From Flavobacteriales bacterium UBA2306 (GTDB lineage: Bacteria > Bacteroidota > Bacteroidia > Flavobacteriales > Weeksellaceae), in assembly GCA_002345565.1 (NCBI GenBank), contig DDVS01000005.1, positions 62,001 to 126,000 on the forward strand: a stretch of 64,000 bases of DNA, written 5' to 3'. Below, in pieces: positions 49,932-60,103 of the stretch. Every line of letters begins with the position of its first letter. Position 1 is the stretch's first letter. A model generated the notes under the pieces. The model was not told the origin of the DNA. It searched no databases and saw nothing but the letters and a program-made list of their open reading frames with translations. A program made the translations under genes and the position numbers.

Positions 49932-52900
49932 ATGGCAAAGTTAGAAAATAAAAAACCAAATCCAGAAAATCAAGATTTTGAAAAGCCTGCCAAAGGCAAA
50001 AAAAAGCTATCCTTGTTTTGGAGAATTCTGGATACGCTGATTTTTGGATTCATAGGCATTATCATTCTTTTTTTTATAACCATCAACCTTCCCGTAACTA
50101 AAAGATATATTGCCAACCAGGCTATAGATTTTCTGAACAAAGATCTTAAAATGGGAATGTCCATAGATGATATAGATGTCAATTTCTTTGGCGATGTTAC
50201 CATCAAAGGTTTGCATCTAAAAGATTACAAAAATTATGAATTTGTAAAAGCCAGAGAATTGCGTGTAGCATCTGACTGGATGGCACTAGCCTTTAATACA
50301 AGAGATATCAAGTTTAACCAGGCTACCATTATTGATCCTGTAGTAAGAGTCATTACCTATAAAGGCGACAGCATTAGCAATTTTGTGCGTTATGTAGAAA
50401 ATTTTGACGATGGAAAACCACGAGATCCTAATAAAAAACCATTTAAAATGGGGATGAAAATTGATCTTGTGAATGGTATGGCTACTATTATTAATGAAAA
50501 TCATCCAGGCGAGGATGGTAGATGGCTGGATGCCAGAAAAATCAATCTCCATGTTACCGAGCTAAATGTAGAAGGGTCGAATGTTTTTGCGGGAATCAGA
50601 GATTTTAATTTCATCACCAAAAGATATGGCAAAGACCACATTGTAGACGGTTTTTCTACTGATTTTGAATTGACGAAAAAGCACTTGAAGTTCGGGAATC
50701 TTACCTTCAATACCAATTATTCTTTATTGCAGGGAGAAGCGACAATGGACCTGGATCCTGTTACCAAATTTGCAGATTTTGGCAATAAGGTAAAATGGAA
50801 TCTCAGAATTGTTCCTGGCAGCCAAATTAGTGGTTATGATTTAAGTTATTTTGTACCTGATTGGGATAATTACACGCCCATTAACCTCAATGGAACCATG
50901 ACCGGTGCGCTTAATGATTTTGTACTCAATGACTTTGTAGTGCGCTCTCAGGAAATCAACATCAATTCAAATGCAATGAAAATTTCCAGCATTCTGGATA
51001 AAAAATTCTACGTAGAGAGTAACAAAGTTTCTGCAGATTTCACCTACAAAGGTTTGAAAGCCACACTTCCCCAATTCATTTCCTCCAAAATGGGAAATTT
51101 TGCAGATGAATTCGGAAGGTTGAAATATAATGGTTCTGTGAGAGTTAATCCAAAACAAGTTTTTGCTACAGGATATCTGATTACCGGGATAGGGCAGGCC
51201 AAATTAAAGAATTTCAATCTCGTAGATTATAGTACAAAACGTCCAAAATACCGCGGTTTTGCGGAGGTTAAAGACCTTAATGTAACGGTGCTTATCAAGA
51301 ATAAACAAGTAGGACTGATTTCTGGAAAATTCAATGTTCAGGGAGAAGGGTTTGATATTAATACGATGTATGTAAAAACTACTTCGGATGTTAATCATAT
51401 TGATTTAATGGGCAAAAGCCTTAATAATATCTCTATTGAAGGAATTCTGAATAAAAAAAGATTCACAGGACATGTTAATTCTAATGATGCCCACGCCAAA
51501 GGCAGTTTCAGCGGATTTGTGGATTTCTCTACCAAAAAACTACAGTCAGAATTTGATGTTAACCTTAGCCATCTTGATCTGAGATATTTTGGAATTTCTG
51601 CAGGTGATACCAATTCCGTAAGCGGGAAAATTGTAGGGAAAGTGACGATGACTCATGTCAATGATCTTAATCTGGAAACACAAATCAATGAGTTGGTTTT
51701 AAGTTCATCTGTTCAAAAACTGCATATTCCGGATTCTAAAATCAAAGCTTATTTTGAAAATGGTAATAGAATTGTCTCGGTAGATGCACCTGGTGTAGTG
51801 CTTGGAAATATTTCCGGAAGGTTTGATCTGGAAGATATTGGAAATATGATCCAAAATAGCATCAATAAAATAATGGTTGGAAACCCCCCGAAGAAAACCT
51901 ATAACGGGCAAAATTTTGAATTTAATTTTGATGTTAAACAAGGTTTGGTGACTTTCTTTGTCCCGGATTTAGAATTAACCAATGGTGCTATCGTTCAAGG
52001 AAAATATGAAGGAAATACCAATGATTTGCTCTTAAATGCCGATGCTGATAAGATTAAATATATCTTGACCAGTAAAAAAGAGCTTACAGAAGCAGAAAAA
52101 TTCTTAGCAGAAACAGATGCAACCTATCAGCCAGATCTGGGCAAAACCAAAGACAGTTTAATGGTGGATAGTTTACAAATCCGGATTGATACCTCCAATC
52201 TTAACCAGCAGCTTTTAACCACCATCAAGAGAGCGCAATATGCAAACAATGTTTTGAATGATGTAAAAGTTACGGCTAATAATGAGAATAACCAATTATT
52301 ACATATTGGCGCAGATTTTAAACTGGGCACGGTAGAAGATGAGCAGGACAATAAGCTGAAGGAATATGCGGTTAATATCAATCAAACAGTCAATGTGGCA
52401 GGAGATTATGTTTTCCGTTTTGAGCCTACTACTATCAAGCTAAATAATGTTTCCTGGAGCGTGGATACAAGTCCGGAGCTTAATCACTCCATCACTTATC
52501 GTAAAAAAGAAAAAGATTTCCTTGTCCATAATCTCAGGATTTATTCCGACGACAGTGAGCTACTTATCAATAATGCGGAATTCCAGTCTGCAAAAGAATT
52601 TTATGCAGATGCAGAAATCAAAAATTTTGATATTTCCAAACTTTTATCCCTGGGTAGTTCCGGCGAAAATGATTTGAATATCAAAGGTCTGGCAAATGGA
52701 AGTATTCATGTAAAAAAATCTGGTGATAATCTGGAACCTTTAGTAGATCTGGATATACAAGACATTTTTATGAATGATAAAGCTATGGGGAATATTGAAA
52801 CTAAAATCACAAAAAGTGAAAAGCCCAATGTTTTTGATGTTAATATTCAGGCATTATCATCTTATTTATTGGGAGATAACACCCTGGATGTAACAGGAAC

Positions 52901-54593
52901 CATAGATAATAATCCCAGATCGCCGTTGTTGGATCTTACAGCTAAAATGAATGATTTTGATTTAGCATTTGCACAACAATTTGTAAAGCAGATTTTTGGG
53001 AATTTCCGGGGTAAGGCCAACGGAGATCTCAAAATTTCCGGACCATTAAATAATATCGATTACAGCGGCGATATAGCTTTGAAGGGGTTTGGGTTAAAAC
53101 TTTTATTCACAGGTGTAGATTATTCTTTTGATGATACGGTGATTAATCTTTCCAAAGGCTTGGCATTGCTCAATAATATTGGAATAAAAGATGGTCGCCA
53201 AAATTCTAAAGGAAGTATTTCTGGATCCATACAATTTGAGACGCTTTCGTCTCTTGGTGTCAACCTCATTATGCATGCAGATAATCTTTTGGTGCTTAAT
53301 TCTACCCAAGAAGATAATGATCTTTTTTGGGGAATGGTTTACGGAGAAGGCGATGTGTATGTGGATGGTGCTGTTTCCAAACTATCCATCAGTACACCTA
53401 ATGACGGGTTGCGGGTTCTCAATAATAGTACATTTACCTTCAATAGCGCATCCACTACGAATGTGGAAGAGTTTAAAATCCTGAGGTTTCTAAAACGTGA
53501 AAAAGATGGAGAAATCTCTGTGGAAAAAAAGAAAAGATCTGGTGCTAATATGTTGATTGACTTTGATGTCACTATTGATAAAGGCTCTCTTGTTAATGTT
53601 TTGGTAGGGGATGATGTAGGAAATATCTCCGTAAGAGGCGATGCCAATCATCTTAAATTCAAAATGTCTAGAAGTGGTAATATAACGATGGATGGTACCT
53701 ATACGGTGGACAACGGTACTTTTGTTTCCAGAGCAATTTTGGATCGAACATTTCAAATTGTAAGAGGAAGCTCTATTGACTGGACTGGTAGCCCAATGTT
53801 GCCGGATTTGGATATTACCGCTAATTACGTAAGATCTGTTACCAATGCCGGAGATTATTTGGGAATGAGTATTTTACAACCTGTAAATGTTATTTTGACT
53901 ACAAAAATTACCGGTACACTTACCAAGCCGGATATAGAATTCGGAGTTTCCGCTACAGATGTTTCTTCCCAGGTTAGGGAAACTTTAGCAGATAAAATGA
54001 GCAATAAGGATGAAAGGATTATTCAGTTTGGATCCATTTTGGTTCTTAACAGCTTCAACGTTCCTACCTCTGGCGGAATACCTTTCAAAGTGGGAGATAC
54101 GGCATTTAGCCAAGGAGTTAATATTGCATTCAAACAATTGGGTAGTGTTCTTAATACGATTAGTAACACATTCCAGGTTAATTTGGATTATGTTACAGGA
54201 GATTCTAATTCTAATACTTCTGACAGGGCCAATACCAGTGTAAATATAGCCTTGTCTCCCAGAATTCAATTAAAAACCGGCGTTGGAGTTCCCATTTCAA
54301 GAACAGAAAATGCTACCACCAATAATTATCTTTCTGCGGAAGGAATTGTAGAGTATGACTGGAGTCGAAATAATGACGGTAGCCGATTGCTGAGAGCTTA
54401 TTCTAAACCATCTAATATAGGTGTTAATATTGTCTCGCCTACTGCTAACCAAAGTTATGGGGTTGGTGTAGTGTATAGTAAAAGTTTTAATTCCTTTAAA
54501 TATATATTCAAAAGAAGGAAAAGAATAAAAAGAGACTCTTTAGACAAAGTTGTTAATAAAGAAGATTCCTTAAAGAAGGCTGACATAAAATGA
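49932..54593 (+). CDS. tamB: Translocation and assembly module protein TamB
   Basis: 1553 residues. A basic N-terminus followed by one inner-membrane segment (about 30-53) and a long periplasmic beta-rich body, ending in the DUF490/TamB C-terminal domain (about 1200-1500; GTYTVDNGTFVSRAIL, LDITANYVRS). TamB spans the periplasm and, with TamA/BamA-type barrels, helps assemble outer-membrane proteins or move lipids. The C-terminal tail (about 1525-1553) is very basic. It starts 5 bases from tsaD. Confidence 0.92.
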   Translation: MAKLENKKPNPENQDFEKPAKGKKKLSLFWRILDTLIFGFIGIIILFFITINLPVTKRYIANQAIDFLNKDLKMGMSIDDIDVNFFGDVTIKGLHLKDYKNYEFVKARELRVASDWMALAFNTRDIKFNQATIIDPVVRVITYKGDSISNFVRYVENFDDGKPRDPNKKPFKMGMKIDLVNGMATIINENHPGEDGRWLDARKINLHVTELNVEGSNVFAGIRDFNFITKRYGKDHIVDGFSTDFELTKKHLKFGNLTFNTNYSLLQGEATMDLDPVTKFADFGNKVKWNLRIVPGSQISGYDLSYFVPDWDNYTPINLNGTMTGALNDFVLNDFVVRSQEININSNAMKISSILDKKFYVESNKVSADFTYKGLKATLPQFISSKMGNFADEFGRLKYNGSVRVNPKQVFATGYLITGIGQAKLKNFNLVDYSTKRPKYRGFAEVKDLNVTVLIKNKQVGLISGKFNVQGEGFDINTMYVKTTSDVNHIDLMGKSLNNISIEGILNKKRFTGHVNSNDAHAKGSFSGFVDFSTKKLQSEFDVNLSHLDLRYFGISAGDTNSVSGKIVGKVTMTHVNDLNLETQINELVLSSSVQKLHIPDSKIKAYFENGNRIVSVDAPGVVLGNISGRFDLEDIGNMIQNSINKIMVGNPPKKTYNGQNFEFNFDVKQGLVTFFVPDLELTNGAIVQGKYEGNTNDLLLNADADKIKYILTSKKELTEAEKFLAETDATYQPDLGKTKDSLMVDSLQIRIDTSNLNQQLLTTIKRAQYANNVLNDVKVTANNENNQLLHIGADFKLGTVEDEQDNKLKEYAVNINQTVNVAGDYVFRFEPTTIKLNNVSWSVDTSPELNHSITYRKKEKDFLVHNLRIYSDDSELLINNAEFQSAKEFYADAEIKNFDISKLLSLGSSGENDLNIKGLANGSIHVKKSGDNLEPLVDLDIQDIFMNDKAMGNIETKITKSEKPNVFDVNIQALSSYLLGDNTLDVTGTIDNNPRSPLLDLTAKMNDFDLAFAQQFVKQIFGNFRGKANGDLKISGPLNNIDYSGDIALKGFGLKLLFTGVDYSFDDTVINLSKGLALLNNIGIKDGRQNSKGSISGSIQFETLSSLGVNLIMHADNLLVLNSTQEDNDLFWGMVYGEGDVYVDGAVSKLSISTPNDGLRVLNNSTFTFNSASTTNVEEFKILRFLKREKDGEISVEKKKRSGANMLIDFDVTIDKGSLVNVLVGDDVGNISVRGDANHLKFKMSRSGNITMDGTYTVDNGTFVSRAILDRTFQIVRGSSIDWTGSPMLPDLDITANYVRSVTNAGDYLGMSILQPVNVILTTKITGTLTKPDIEFGVSATDVSSQVRETLADKMSNKDERIIQFGSILVLNSFNVPTSGGIPFKVGDTAFSQGVNIAFKQLGSVLNTISNTFQVNLDYVTGDSNSNTSDRANTSVNIALSPRIQLKTGVGVPISRTENATTNNYLSAEGIVEYDWSRNNDGSRLLRAYSKPSNIGVNIVSPTANQSYGVGVVYSKSFNSFKYIFKRRKRIKRDSLDKVVNKEDSLKKADIK

Positions 54594-54671
54594 TAATTAT
54601 CATATAGATTAATTGTTTTTGTTAAAACATGTTAATGTTTTACTAAGTTATATTATTTAAAATATTTTTTA

Positions 54672-54679
54672 TAAATTTG
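54672..54679 (+). promoter_or_regulatory. -7 box of the Lrp/AsnC gene
   Basis: TAAATTTG, 43 bases before the ATG at 54723. Upstream TTG not clear. Confidence 0.45.
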
Positions 54680-54722
54680 CAAAAAAATCAGATATATTTT
54701 AAATAAATTATAAATTATACGA

Positions 54723-55193
54723 ATGAACTATCAATTAGATGATATCGATAAAAAAATTCTGGATTTCTTAGTAGAAAACACTAGAATGCCTTTTACAGAA
54801 ATTGCTAAGCAAATGGATGTTTCTGCAGGAACAATCCACGTAAGAGTTAAGAAAATGGAAGATGCGGGTATAATTTTGGGGTCTTCTCTCAATATCGATT
54901 ATGGAAAATTAGATTATAATTTCACCGCTTTTATCGGTATTTTACTTACAAAGTCAAACCATACGCACGAGGTTCTGAAGCAATTATCTCTTATTCCAAA
55001 TGTTGTAGAAGCTAGTGTTACTTCTGGTAAATACAATATTTTTTGTAAAATGAGAGCTAAAAATACAGAAGATGCCAAGAAAATTATCTACCAAATAGAT
55101 GACATACAGGATGTAATGAGAACAGAAAGTATGATTTCTATGGAAGAGTATATTAGCGACAAAAACCGTCTTATTAATGCGGTTAGCATATAG
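54723..55193 (+). CDS. Lrp/AsnC family transcriptional regulator
   Basis: 156 residues. Winged helix-turn-helix at 4-58 (LDDIDKKILDFLVENTRMPFTEIAK, VSAGTIHVRVKKMEDAGII) and a RAM/AsnC ligand domain (70-150). Such regulators sense amino acids and control their metabolism. No binding site near it was identified. It is followed by a strong terminator. Confidence 0.93.
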   Translation: MNYQLDDIDKKILDFLVENTRMPFTEIAKQMDVSAGTIHVRVKKMEDAGIILGSSLNIDYGKLDYNFTAFIGILLTKSNHTHEVLKQLSLIPNVVEASVTSGKYNIFCKMRAKNTEDAKKIIYQIDDIQDVMRTESMISMEEYISDKNRLINAVSI

Positions 55194-55213
55194 TTAGTTA
55201 ATAGAAATTTTTA

Positions 55214-55243
55214 CAAAAAAAGAGCTTATTAAGCTCTTTTTTT
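55214..55243 (+). terminator. Terminator of the Lrp/AsnC gene
   Basis: AAAAAAAGAGCTT pairs with AAGCTCTTTTTTT around ATT; strong hairpin with T run. Confidence 0.9.
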
Positions 55244-55266
55244 GTAAATTTATCCAATAAAACGCT

Positions 55267-55626
55267 ATGGAAAAAAGTTTTAAAAGTAACAAAGATTACT
55301 ACATTATTTTCGGGTTAATTCTTTTAGTTTATCTTCTAAGCATCAATACAGATCTGGCAGAATATTCTCAGCATAGCGCTATCCACATACCTGCCGGTTT
55401 TTTTTATTACACCTTTGGTTTAGATTTATTGGTAGTTACAAGTTGGGTTTTCGTACTATTCTTCAAAAAAATAGGAGTGGTTCTATTTCCTGTTTTTGTA
55501 TTGTTACATTTCCTTATTCATAATTATTTTCTAAGTACCTATTTGTATTCTGATATTACGGTTTTATTTCTCTATATAGGATTAGGACTGCTGGCTTTAA
55601 TCCCAAGGTGGAAAATGCTCAATTAA
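55267..55626 (+). CDS. Small hypothetical membrane protein
   Basis: 119 residues with four membrane segments (about 12-28, 40-62, 68-86, 94-112). No family recognised. It lies 23 bases after the Lrp terminator and has no clear own promoter. Confidence 0.55.
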   Translation: MEKSFKSNKDYYIIFGLILLVYLLSINTDLAEYSQHSAIHIPAGFFYYTFGLDLLVVTSWVFVLFFKKIGVVLFPVFVLLHFLIHNYFLSTYLYSDITVLFLYIGLGLLALIPRWKMLN

Positions 55627-55917
55627 ATCATTTTAAAAATAGAATTCTATATTCAATTTAAGGAAATAAAAAAAACCTCAGTAGCTATCTAAGGTTAATT
55701 AAATTGTTATTCTCTGCAATAATCATTAAGGAGATTAAGGTGAATCCATTACAGGATTCTATTTTTTTTCATTTAGGTGTTTTTAGAATCTTTAGCTAGT
55801 TACCCTTATGATTATTTTTAACAAATATCGGTGCTTAATATATTTTCAACAAAAAATACACTACCACATCTCTACTACAGCTTGTTTTTTTAATTAAAAA
55901 TAGCCTATTTAATATTT
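55627..55917. other. 291-bp intergenic region with a possible small RNA on the minus strand
   Basis: No protein gene. It contains a minus-strand promoter-like pair (TTG at 55849-55847, GATATTTG at 55829-55822, spacing 17) and a minus-strand terminator-like hairpin at 55667-55696. A second hairpin, GAATCC and GGATTC (55743-55758) followed by T's on the plus strand, lies between. Confidence 0.4.
55667..55817 (-). ncRNA. Candidate small RNA
   Basis: If the promoter-like pair at 55822-55849 is real, transcription would start near 55817 and stop at the hairpin with AACCT (55674-55678) pairing with AGGTT (55692-55696) and a U run at 55667-55673 on the minus strand, giving about 150 bases. This is an inference from signals only. 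The GAATCC/GGATTC hairpin would be internal. Confidence 0.3.
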
Positions 55918-57405
55918 TTACAAGTCCATCATCCACTTATTGAGGTCTATTTCAGACGGAATTTCTAATCGTTTTCTTAATCTGTTCTTTTTAGTTTCCA
56001 CACTTCTTACAGAAATATAACTGTAACTGGCGATTTCCTTCGTGGTAAAGTTTAGCTTAAGTAGCGCACAAAATTGAATTTGTCCCGTAGTAAGATCGGG
56101 ATAAGAATTGGTAAGATTACTGTAAAACTGTGGATAAACTTCACGGAATCTACTAAGGAAAGAAGAGTCATTACTTTTTGCTAATTCTATCAATTCATTA
56201 AACGCATCATTAACTTTTAGTTCCAGATGGTTTAATTCCTCTTCCGCATCGGTAAGGTTAACTTTATTGGTTTCATTAATATGTTTTTGGGATTTATATT
56301 TTATGAAAAAAATTAAAGTCAAGATTAATGATACAACCGATAAAAATACAAGGACGGCAATAGAGATGTAAAAATTTTGAGACCATTCTTCCTTTTCTTG
56401 CTGCAGAATTATTTTGGATATTTTTTCGGTTTCGGTTTTCTCCTTTTTTCTTATAATATCAGAGATTTCCTTGGCTTTTTTTGAATAATAAGAGTAGATA
56501 ATGTCATCCCCAGATTTTTCATATAATGTGGCCAGGTCATCATAAATGTATTGTAATCTGTAAATATCGTCGGCTTTTTCAAAAAGAGGAAACGCTTTTT
56601 TATAATAGTAAATAGAACTGTCAATCTGGTTCATTTTCATATAAGCATTTGCAATTCCATAGAGTCCAAAAGCTTGGTTGATAGAATCTTTTTCTATTTT
56701 AGAAAGTTCATACGCTTTTCTGCTATAGTAAAGAGAAGTTTTATAATCTTCCAGGTCTATATAAGTGTAACCCAGACTAGAATATTGTATGGAGAGCCAC
56801 TCGTTCCTTTTGCCTTTATCCTTTATTTTTTTGTAATAACTTACACTTAATAAGTCATTTTTAATCGTATTTTGAGGCGTGTCATATTGCAGATTTAGAA
56901 TTTCCGATTTGGCAGCATAAATCTGCCCCATAGAACTGTTGTAATCGTCCTCGTTTTCTATTTTATTGCTTAGAGATTTTGCTTCTTCTAATATTTTTGT
57001 TGCTTTTTCAAAAAATCCGAGATAGGAGTAAGCAATAGTTTTTGCGATTAATGCTTGGATGCAATGGTAATAATCCTCTTCGCTTTTTGCAAGATTGTAA
57101 AGCTGATTAGCATTTTCCAGAGCCTTGTCTTGTTCGCCCAACCCTAGATAACAATTAATTTTTGCGGTCAATGATTTAGCTTTGCCATTATAATACCCAA
57201 TATTTTCTGACATGGTATAAGTTTCAGAACTTAGTTCCAGCGCTTTTTCTCTGTTGGCTAAAAGAAAATTGTATTTTATTTTCTCATCAATCTGGGCAGG
57301 AGTAAAAGTTTGAGCATTTGTAAAGTTTACAAATGCAATAAGAAATAATATGTGGCTGTTTCTGAAAAAATTCACAATGATATTACAATTTTCAAAAATA
57401 TTCAA
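55918..57405 (-). CDS. TPR-repeat membrane protein with C-terminal LuxR-type HTH
   Basis: 495 residues. Signal peptide or anchor (about 14-32), a TPR region (about 40-325) likely in the periplasm, a membrane segment (about 353-376), a coiled coil (about 385-415) and a LuxR-type helix-turn-helix (about 440-495; TTGQIQFCALLKLNFTTKEIA, SVRSVETKKNRLRKRL). This layout is typical of Bacteroidota one-component regulators that sense outside the cell. The target is unknown. Confidence 0.85.
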   Translation of the reverse strand: MNIFENCNIIVNFFRNSHILFLIAFVNFTNAQTFTPAQIDEKIKYNFLLANREKALELSSETYTMSENIGYYNGKAKSLTAKINCYLGLGEQDKALENANQLYNLAKSEEDYYHCIQALIAKTIAYSYLGFFEKATKILEEAKSLSNKIENEDDYNSSMGQIYAAKSEILNLQYDTPQNTIKNDLLSVSYYKKIKDKGKRNEWLSIQYSSLGYTYIDLEDYKTSLYYSRKAYELSKIEKDSINQAFGLYGIANAYMKMNQIDSSIYYYKKAFPLFEKADDIYRLQYIYDDLATLYEKSGDDIIYSYYSKKAKEISDIIRKKEKTETEKISKIILQQEKEEWSQNFYISIAVLVFLSVVSLILTLIFFIKYKSQKHINETNKVNLTDAEEELNHLELKVNDAFNELIELAKSNDSSFLSRFREVYPQFYSNLTNSYPDLTTGQIQFCALLKLNFTTKEIASYSYISVRSVETKKNRLRKRLEIPSEIDLNKWMMDL

Positions 57406-57475
57406 AAATCATGTGTAAGACAATAATTGATAACGCAATTGATTGTTTTTTTGTAAAAAAAGAGGATTTTATTGA

Positions 57476-58045
57476 TCATTTACCAAAACTTAGCTTAAAT
57501 TTTTCTAAAATTTCTGGAAAAAAAAGATTGAAATAAGATTCCAAAATAGGTTTATTATTCAAAAACACATCAAAAACAGCTAGGTTTTTCTCCAGATATT
57601 GGGCTTTGTTAAGCACATTTTGCATAGAAAATTGGATGCCTTGATCTTTTCTATAGTTGCTGAGCCAGTCATCTTGTTCCATTCTGACTAGCATTTTTTT
57701 ATAATTCTCGGGTAACCATTTATCATTTTCCCAAAGTATTTTGTAGGTCTTTTGGGAATGGTGCCTCAAATCTTTTTCAGAATAATGATGCGCCACAAAA
57801 TAATCGAAAGCTACATCCACAAAAGCTCCGGAATAAAGCCTTACCAAAGGACTAAAAATTTTTTTCGCTTCCGAAACTGCGGGATGAGAATCTGTAAAAC
57901 TATCGATAAACCGATGAAGTTTAATACCTTCTTGGATTTCCAAAGGAAAATTTCCCCGCTCATTGTTTTTTATAAAGTCCGCAATCATATTCCCAACCAG
58001 TTGTCCGTCGGTAAAGGATAGAATAGAATGGGCTAGATAATTCAT
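57476..58045 (-). CDS. acpH: Acyl carrier protein phosphodiesterase
   Basis: 189 residues from the ATG at 58045 (MNYLAHSILSF). HD-like metal-dependent fold with the family motifs GNMIADFIKN near residue 18, GIKLHRFIDSFTDSHP at 40-55 and DVAFDYFVAHHY near 80. It removes phosphopantetheine from acyl carrier protein. It is 35 bases beyond radA on the opposite end; the gene order does not suggest a common function. Confidence 0.85.
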   Translation of the reverse strand: MNYLAHSILSFTDGQLVGNMIADFIKNNERGNFPLEIQEGIKLHRFIDSFTDSHPAVSEAKKIFSPLVRLYSGAFVDVAFDYFVAHHYSEKDLRHHSQKTYKILWENDKWLPENYKKMLVRMEQDDWLSNYRKDQGIQFSMQNVLNKAQYLEKNLAVFDVFLNNKPILESYFNLFFPEILEKFKLSFGK

Positions 58046-58080
58046 CAAGTGAATTTACGAATTATTAATGATGGTTGAAA

Positions 58081-59424
58081 TTAAAAAAGCTTTTCCACAA
58101 AATCTTCAATCTTACTGATTTCTTCAATCTTGATTCCGAATTTTCTTTTTGGAAGCTTATTAAGATTTGAAACGAATATTTTTTCATAGCCCAGTTTTTC
58201 AGCTTCAGTAATTCTTTGTTCTGCTTGAGCAACAGGACGGATTTCTCCACTTAGTCCGATTTCTCCCGCAAAACAGTAATGTTCCGAAATGGCAATATCT
58301 TCATTACTTGATAAAATTGAAGCTACAACTGCTAAGTCCAAAGCTGGATCATCAGTTTTAATTCCTCCAGTAATATTCAGGAAAACATCTTTTGTGCCGA
58401 GTTGAAAACCAGCTCTTTTTTCCAGAACAGCCAAAAGCATATTTAGTCTTTTGGAATCAAATCCTGTAGAGCTTCTTTGTGGTGTTCCGTAAACTGCAGT
58501 TGAAACTAAAGCTTGAATTTCCAGCAACATCGGTCGGTTTCCTTCAAGAGTTACGGCTACAGAATTCCCGGAAAGTTCTTCGGATTTTTTAGTAATAAGG
58601 ATTTCGGATGGATTTTTAATCTCTTTCAAACCTTGCGAAATCATTTCATAAATTCCAATTTCTGATGTAGAGCCAAAACGATTTTTGTTAGCTCTCAATA
58701 ATCGGAAAAGATGATTTCTGTCGCCATCAAAATTAAGAACCACATCTACCATATGTTCCAAAACTTTTGGTCCGGCAATTTGTCCGTCTTTTGTAATATG
58801 TCCAACCAGAAAAACAGGAATATTGTTGTCTTTGGCAAATTTGATGATTTCGTTAGAACATTCTCGGATTTGAGAAACCGTTCCCGGCGAGCTTTCTATC
58901 AACTGCGATTGCAGAGTTTGGATAGAATCTATAATCATAAAATCTGGCATTAGTTTTTTGGCTTCGTGCAAGATTTTCTCAACATTAGTTTCTGTGAAAA
59001 GAAAACAGTTTGGGTTTTTAACTTCCGCTAATCTGTCGGCTCTCATCTTGATTTGAGAAGCACTTTCTTCACCAGAAACATACAGGATTTTTTTCTTCAT
59101 TTTCAAAGCGAGCTGAAGAAGAAGCGTTGATTTTCCAATTCCAGGTTCGCCTCCAATCAAAGTTACAGAACCGAGAACAATTCCACCACCTAAAACGCGG
59201 TCTAATTCTTCAGAAGGTGTTTTGATTCTTGGTTCTTCGTTGGTCTCAACTTCTATGATATTTATGATAGAAGATTTGGATTTTGGAACGACGGATTTTG
59301 TAGATTTTTCTACGATTTCCTCTACAAGCGTGTTCCATTCTCCACAAGTTTTGCATTGCCCGTGCCACTGAGAATATTGCGCGCCACAGTTCTGACAGAA
59401 ATATTGAGTTTTGAGTTTTGCCAT
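58081..59424 (-). CDS. radA: DNA repair protein RadA
   Basis: 447 residues. N-terminal zinc finger (YFCQNCGAQYSQWHGQCKTCGEWN; four Cys), RecA-like ATPase with Walker A GGEPGIGKST near 88 and the RadA-specific KNRFGSTSEIG motif near 252, then a Lon protease-like domain (about 285-440; LDLAVVASILSS). It helps branch migration and repair of recombination intermediates. Confidence 0.95.
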   Translation of the reverse strand: MAKLKTQYFCQNCGAQYSQWHGQCKTCGEWNTLVEEIVEKSTKSVVPKSKSSIINIIEVETNEEPRIKTPSEELDRVLGGGIVLGSVTLIGGEPGIGKSTLLLQLALKMKKKILYVSGEESASQIKMRADRLAEVKNPNCFLFTETNVEKILHEAKKLMPDFMIIDSIQTLQSQLIESSPGTVSQIRECSNEIIKFAKDNNIPVFLVGHITKDGQIAGPKVLEHMVDVVLNFDGDRNHLFRLLRANKNRFGSTSEIGIYEMISQGLKEIKNPSEILITKKSEELSGNSVAVTLEGNRPMLLEIQALVSTAVYGTPQRSSTGFDSKRLNMLLAVLEKRAGFQLGTKDVFLNITGGIKTDDPALDLAVVASILSSNEDIAISEHYCFAGEIGLSGEIRPVAQAEQRITEAEKLGYEKIFVSNLNKLPKRKFGIKIEEISKIEDFVEKLF

Positions 59425-59511
59425 TCTGCTAAGTTCCAGAAAAATTCTCGAAAAGAAAATATTTGGAAAGAAGTTTTATTTTAAATATTCTACTCTTAAA
59501 TTTCAAAAGCT

Positions 59512-59519
59512 TACTTTTG
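59512..59519 (+). promoter_or_regulatory. -7 box of the SlyD-type gene
   Basis: TACTTTTG, 58 bases before the ATG at 59578. No TTG at the proper spacing. Confidence 0.35.
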
Positions 59520-59577
59520 TTGACGTTGCATCGTAAAAGATGCTCCGAAAATTATTTTTAAAATTAAATTATAAACA

Positions 59578-60078
59578 ATGGCATTAGAAAAAAACAATGT
59601 AGTAACACTGAAATATGTACTTCACACCAATGATGAGAATGGCGAGAAAGTTTTTGTAGAAGAGACGTCTGCAGAAAACCCAATGACTTTTCTTTACGGT
59701 GTAGGAATGATGATTCCAAAATTCGAAGCTGAGATTGAAAATCTAGCTGTAGGTGATAAAACTTCTTTCGAAATTGCACCCAGCGAAGGTTATGGAGAAA
59801 GAAACCCTGAAGCGGTTACACAATTGCCTGTCGATATGTTCCAAGGTCAGGAATTGCCTCCAGTTGGAGCTGTTTTGCCACTTTCTGATAATCAAGGAAA
59901 TAATTTCCAGGCTGTGGTTTTAGAAGTGACTCCAGAAGCGGTTGTTGTAGATCTTAATCACCCAATGGCTGGAAGAAGTTTATTCTTTGATGTTGAAATT
60001 TTGAACACGCGTCCTGCTACAGAAGAAGAATTGGCACACGGTCACGCTCACGGATCAGATGGTCATTCCGTACACTAG
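59578..60078 (+). CDS. FKBP-type peptidyl-prolyl isomerase, SlyD-like
   Basis: 166 residues. FKBP domain (about 1-68 and 130-150) with an inserted flap domain (about 70-130), the SlyD layout. Conserved elements: YVLHTNDENGEKV at the start, LYGVGMMIPKFEAEIENLAVGDK and the GYGERN segment. The C-terminus is His-rich (HGHAHGSDGHSVH), which suggests metal binding like SlyD. It speeds proline isomerisation and may act as a chaperone. Confidence 0.92.
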   Translation: MALEKNNVVTLKYVLHTNDENGEKVFVEETSAENPMTFLYGVGMMIPKFEAEIENLAVGDKTSFEIAPSEGYGERNPEAVTQLPVDMFQGQELPPVGAVLPLSDNQGNNFQAVVLEVTPEAVVVDLNHPMAGRSLFFDVEILNTRPATEEELAHGHAHGSDGHSVH

Positions 60079-60103
60079 AATTATTTTAAACAATATTAAA
60101 ATG

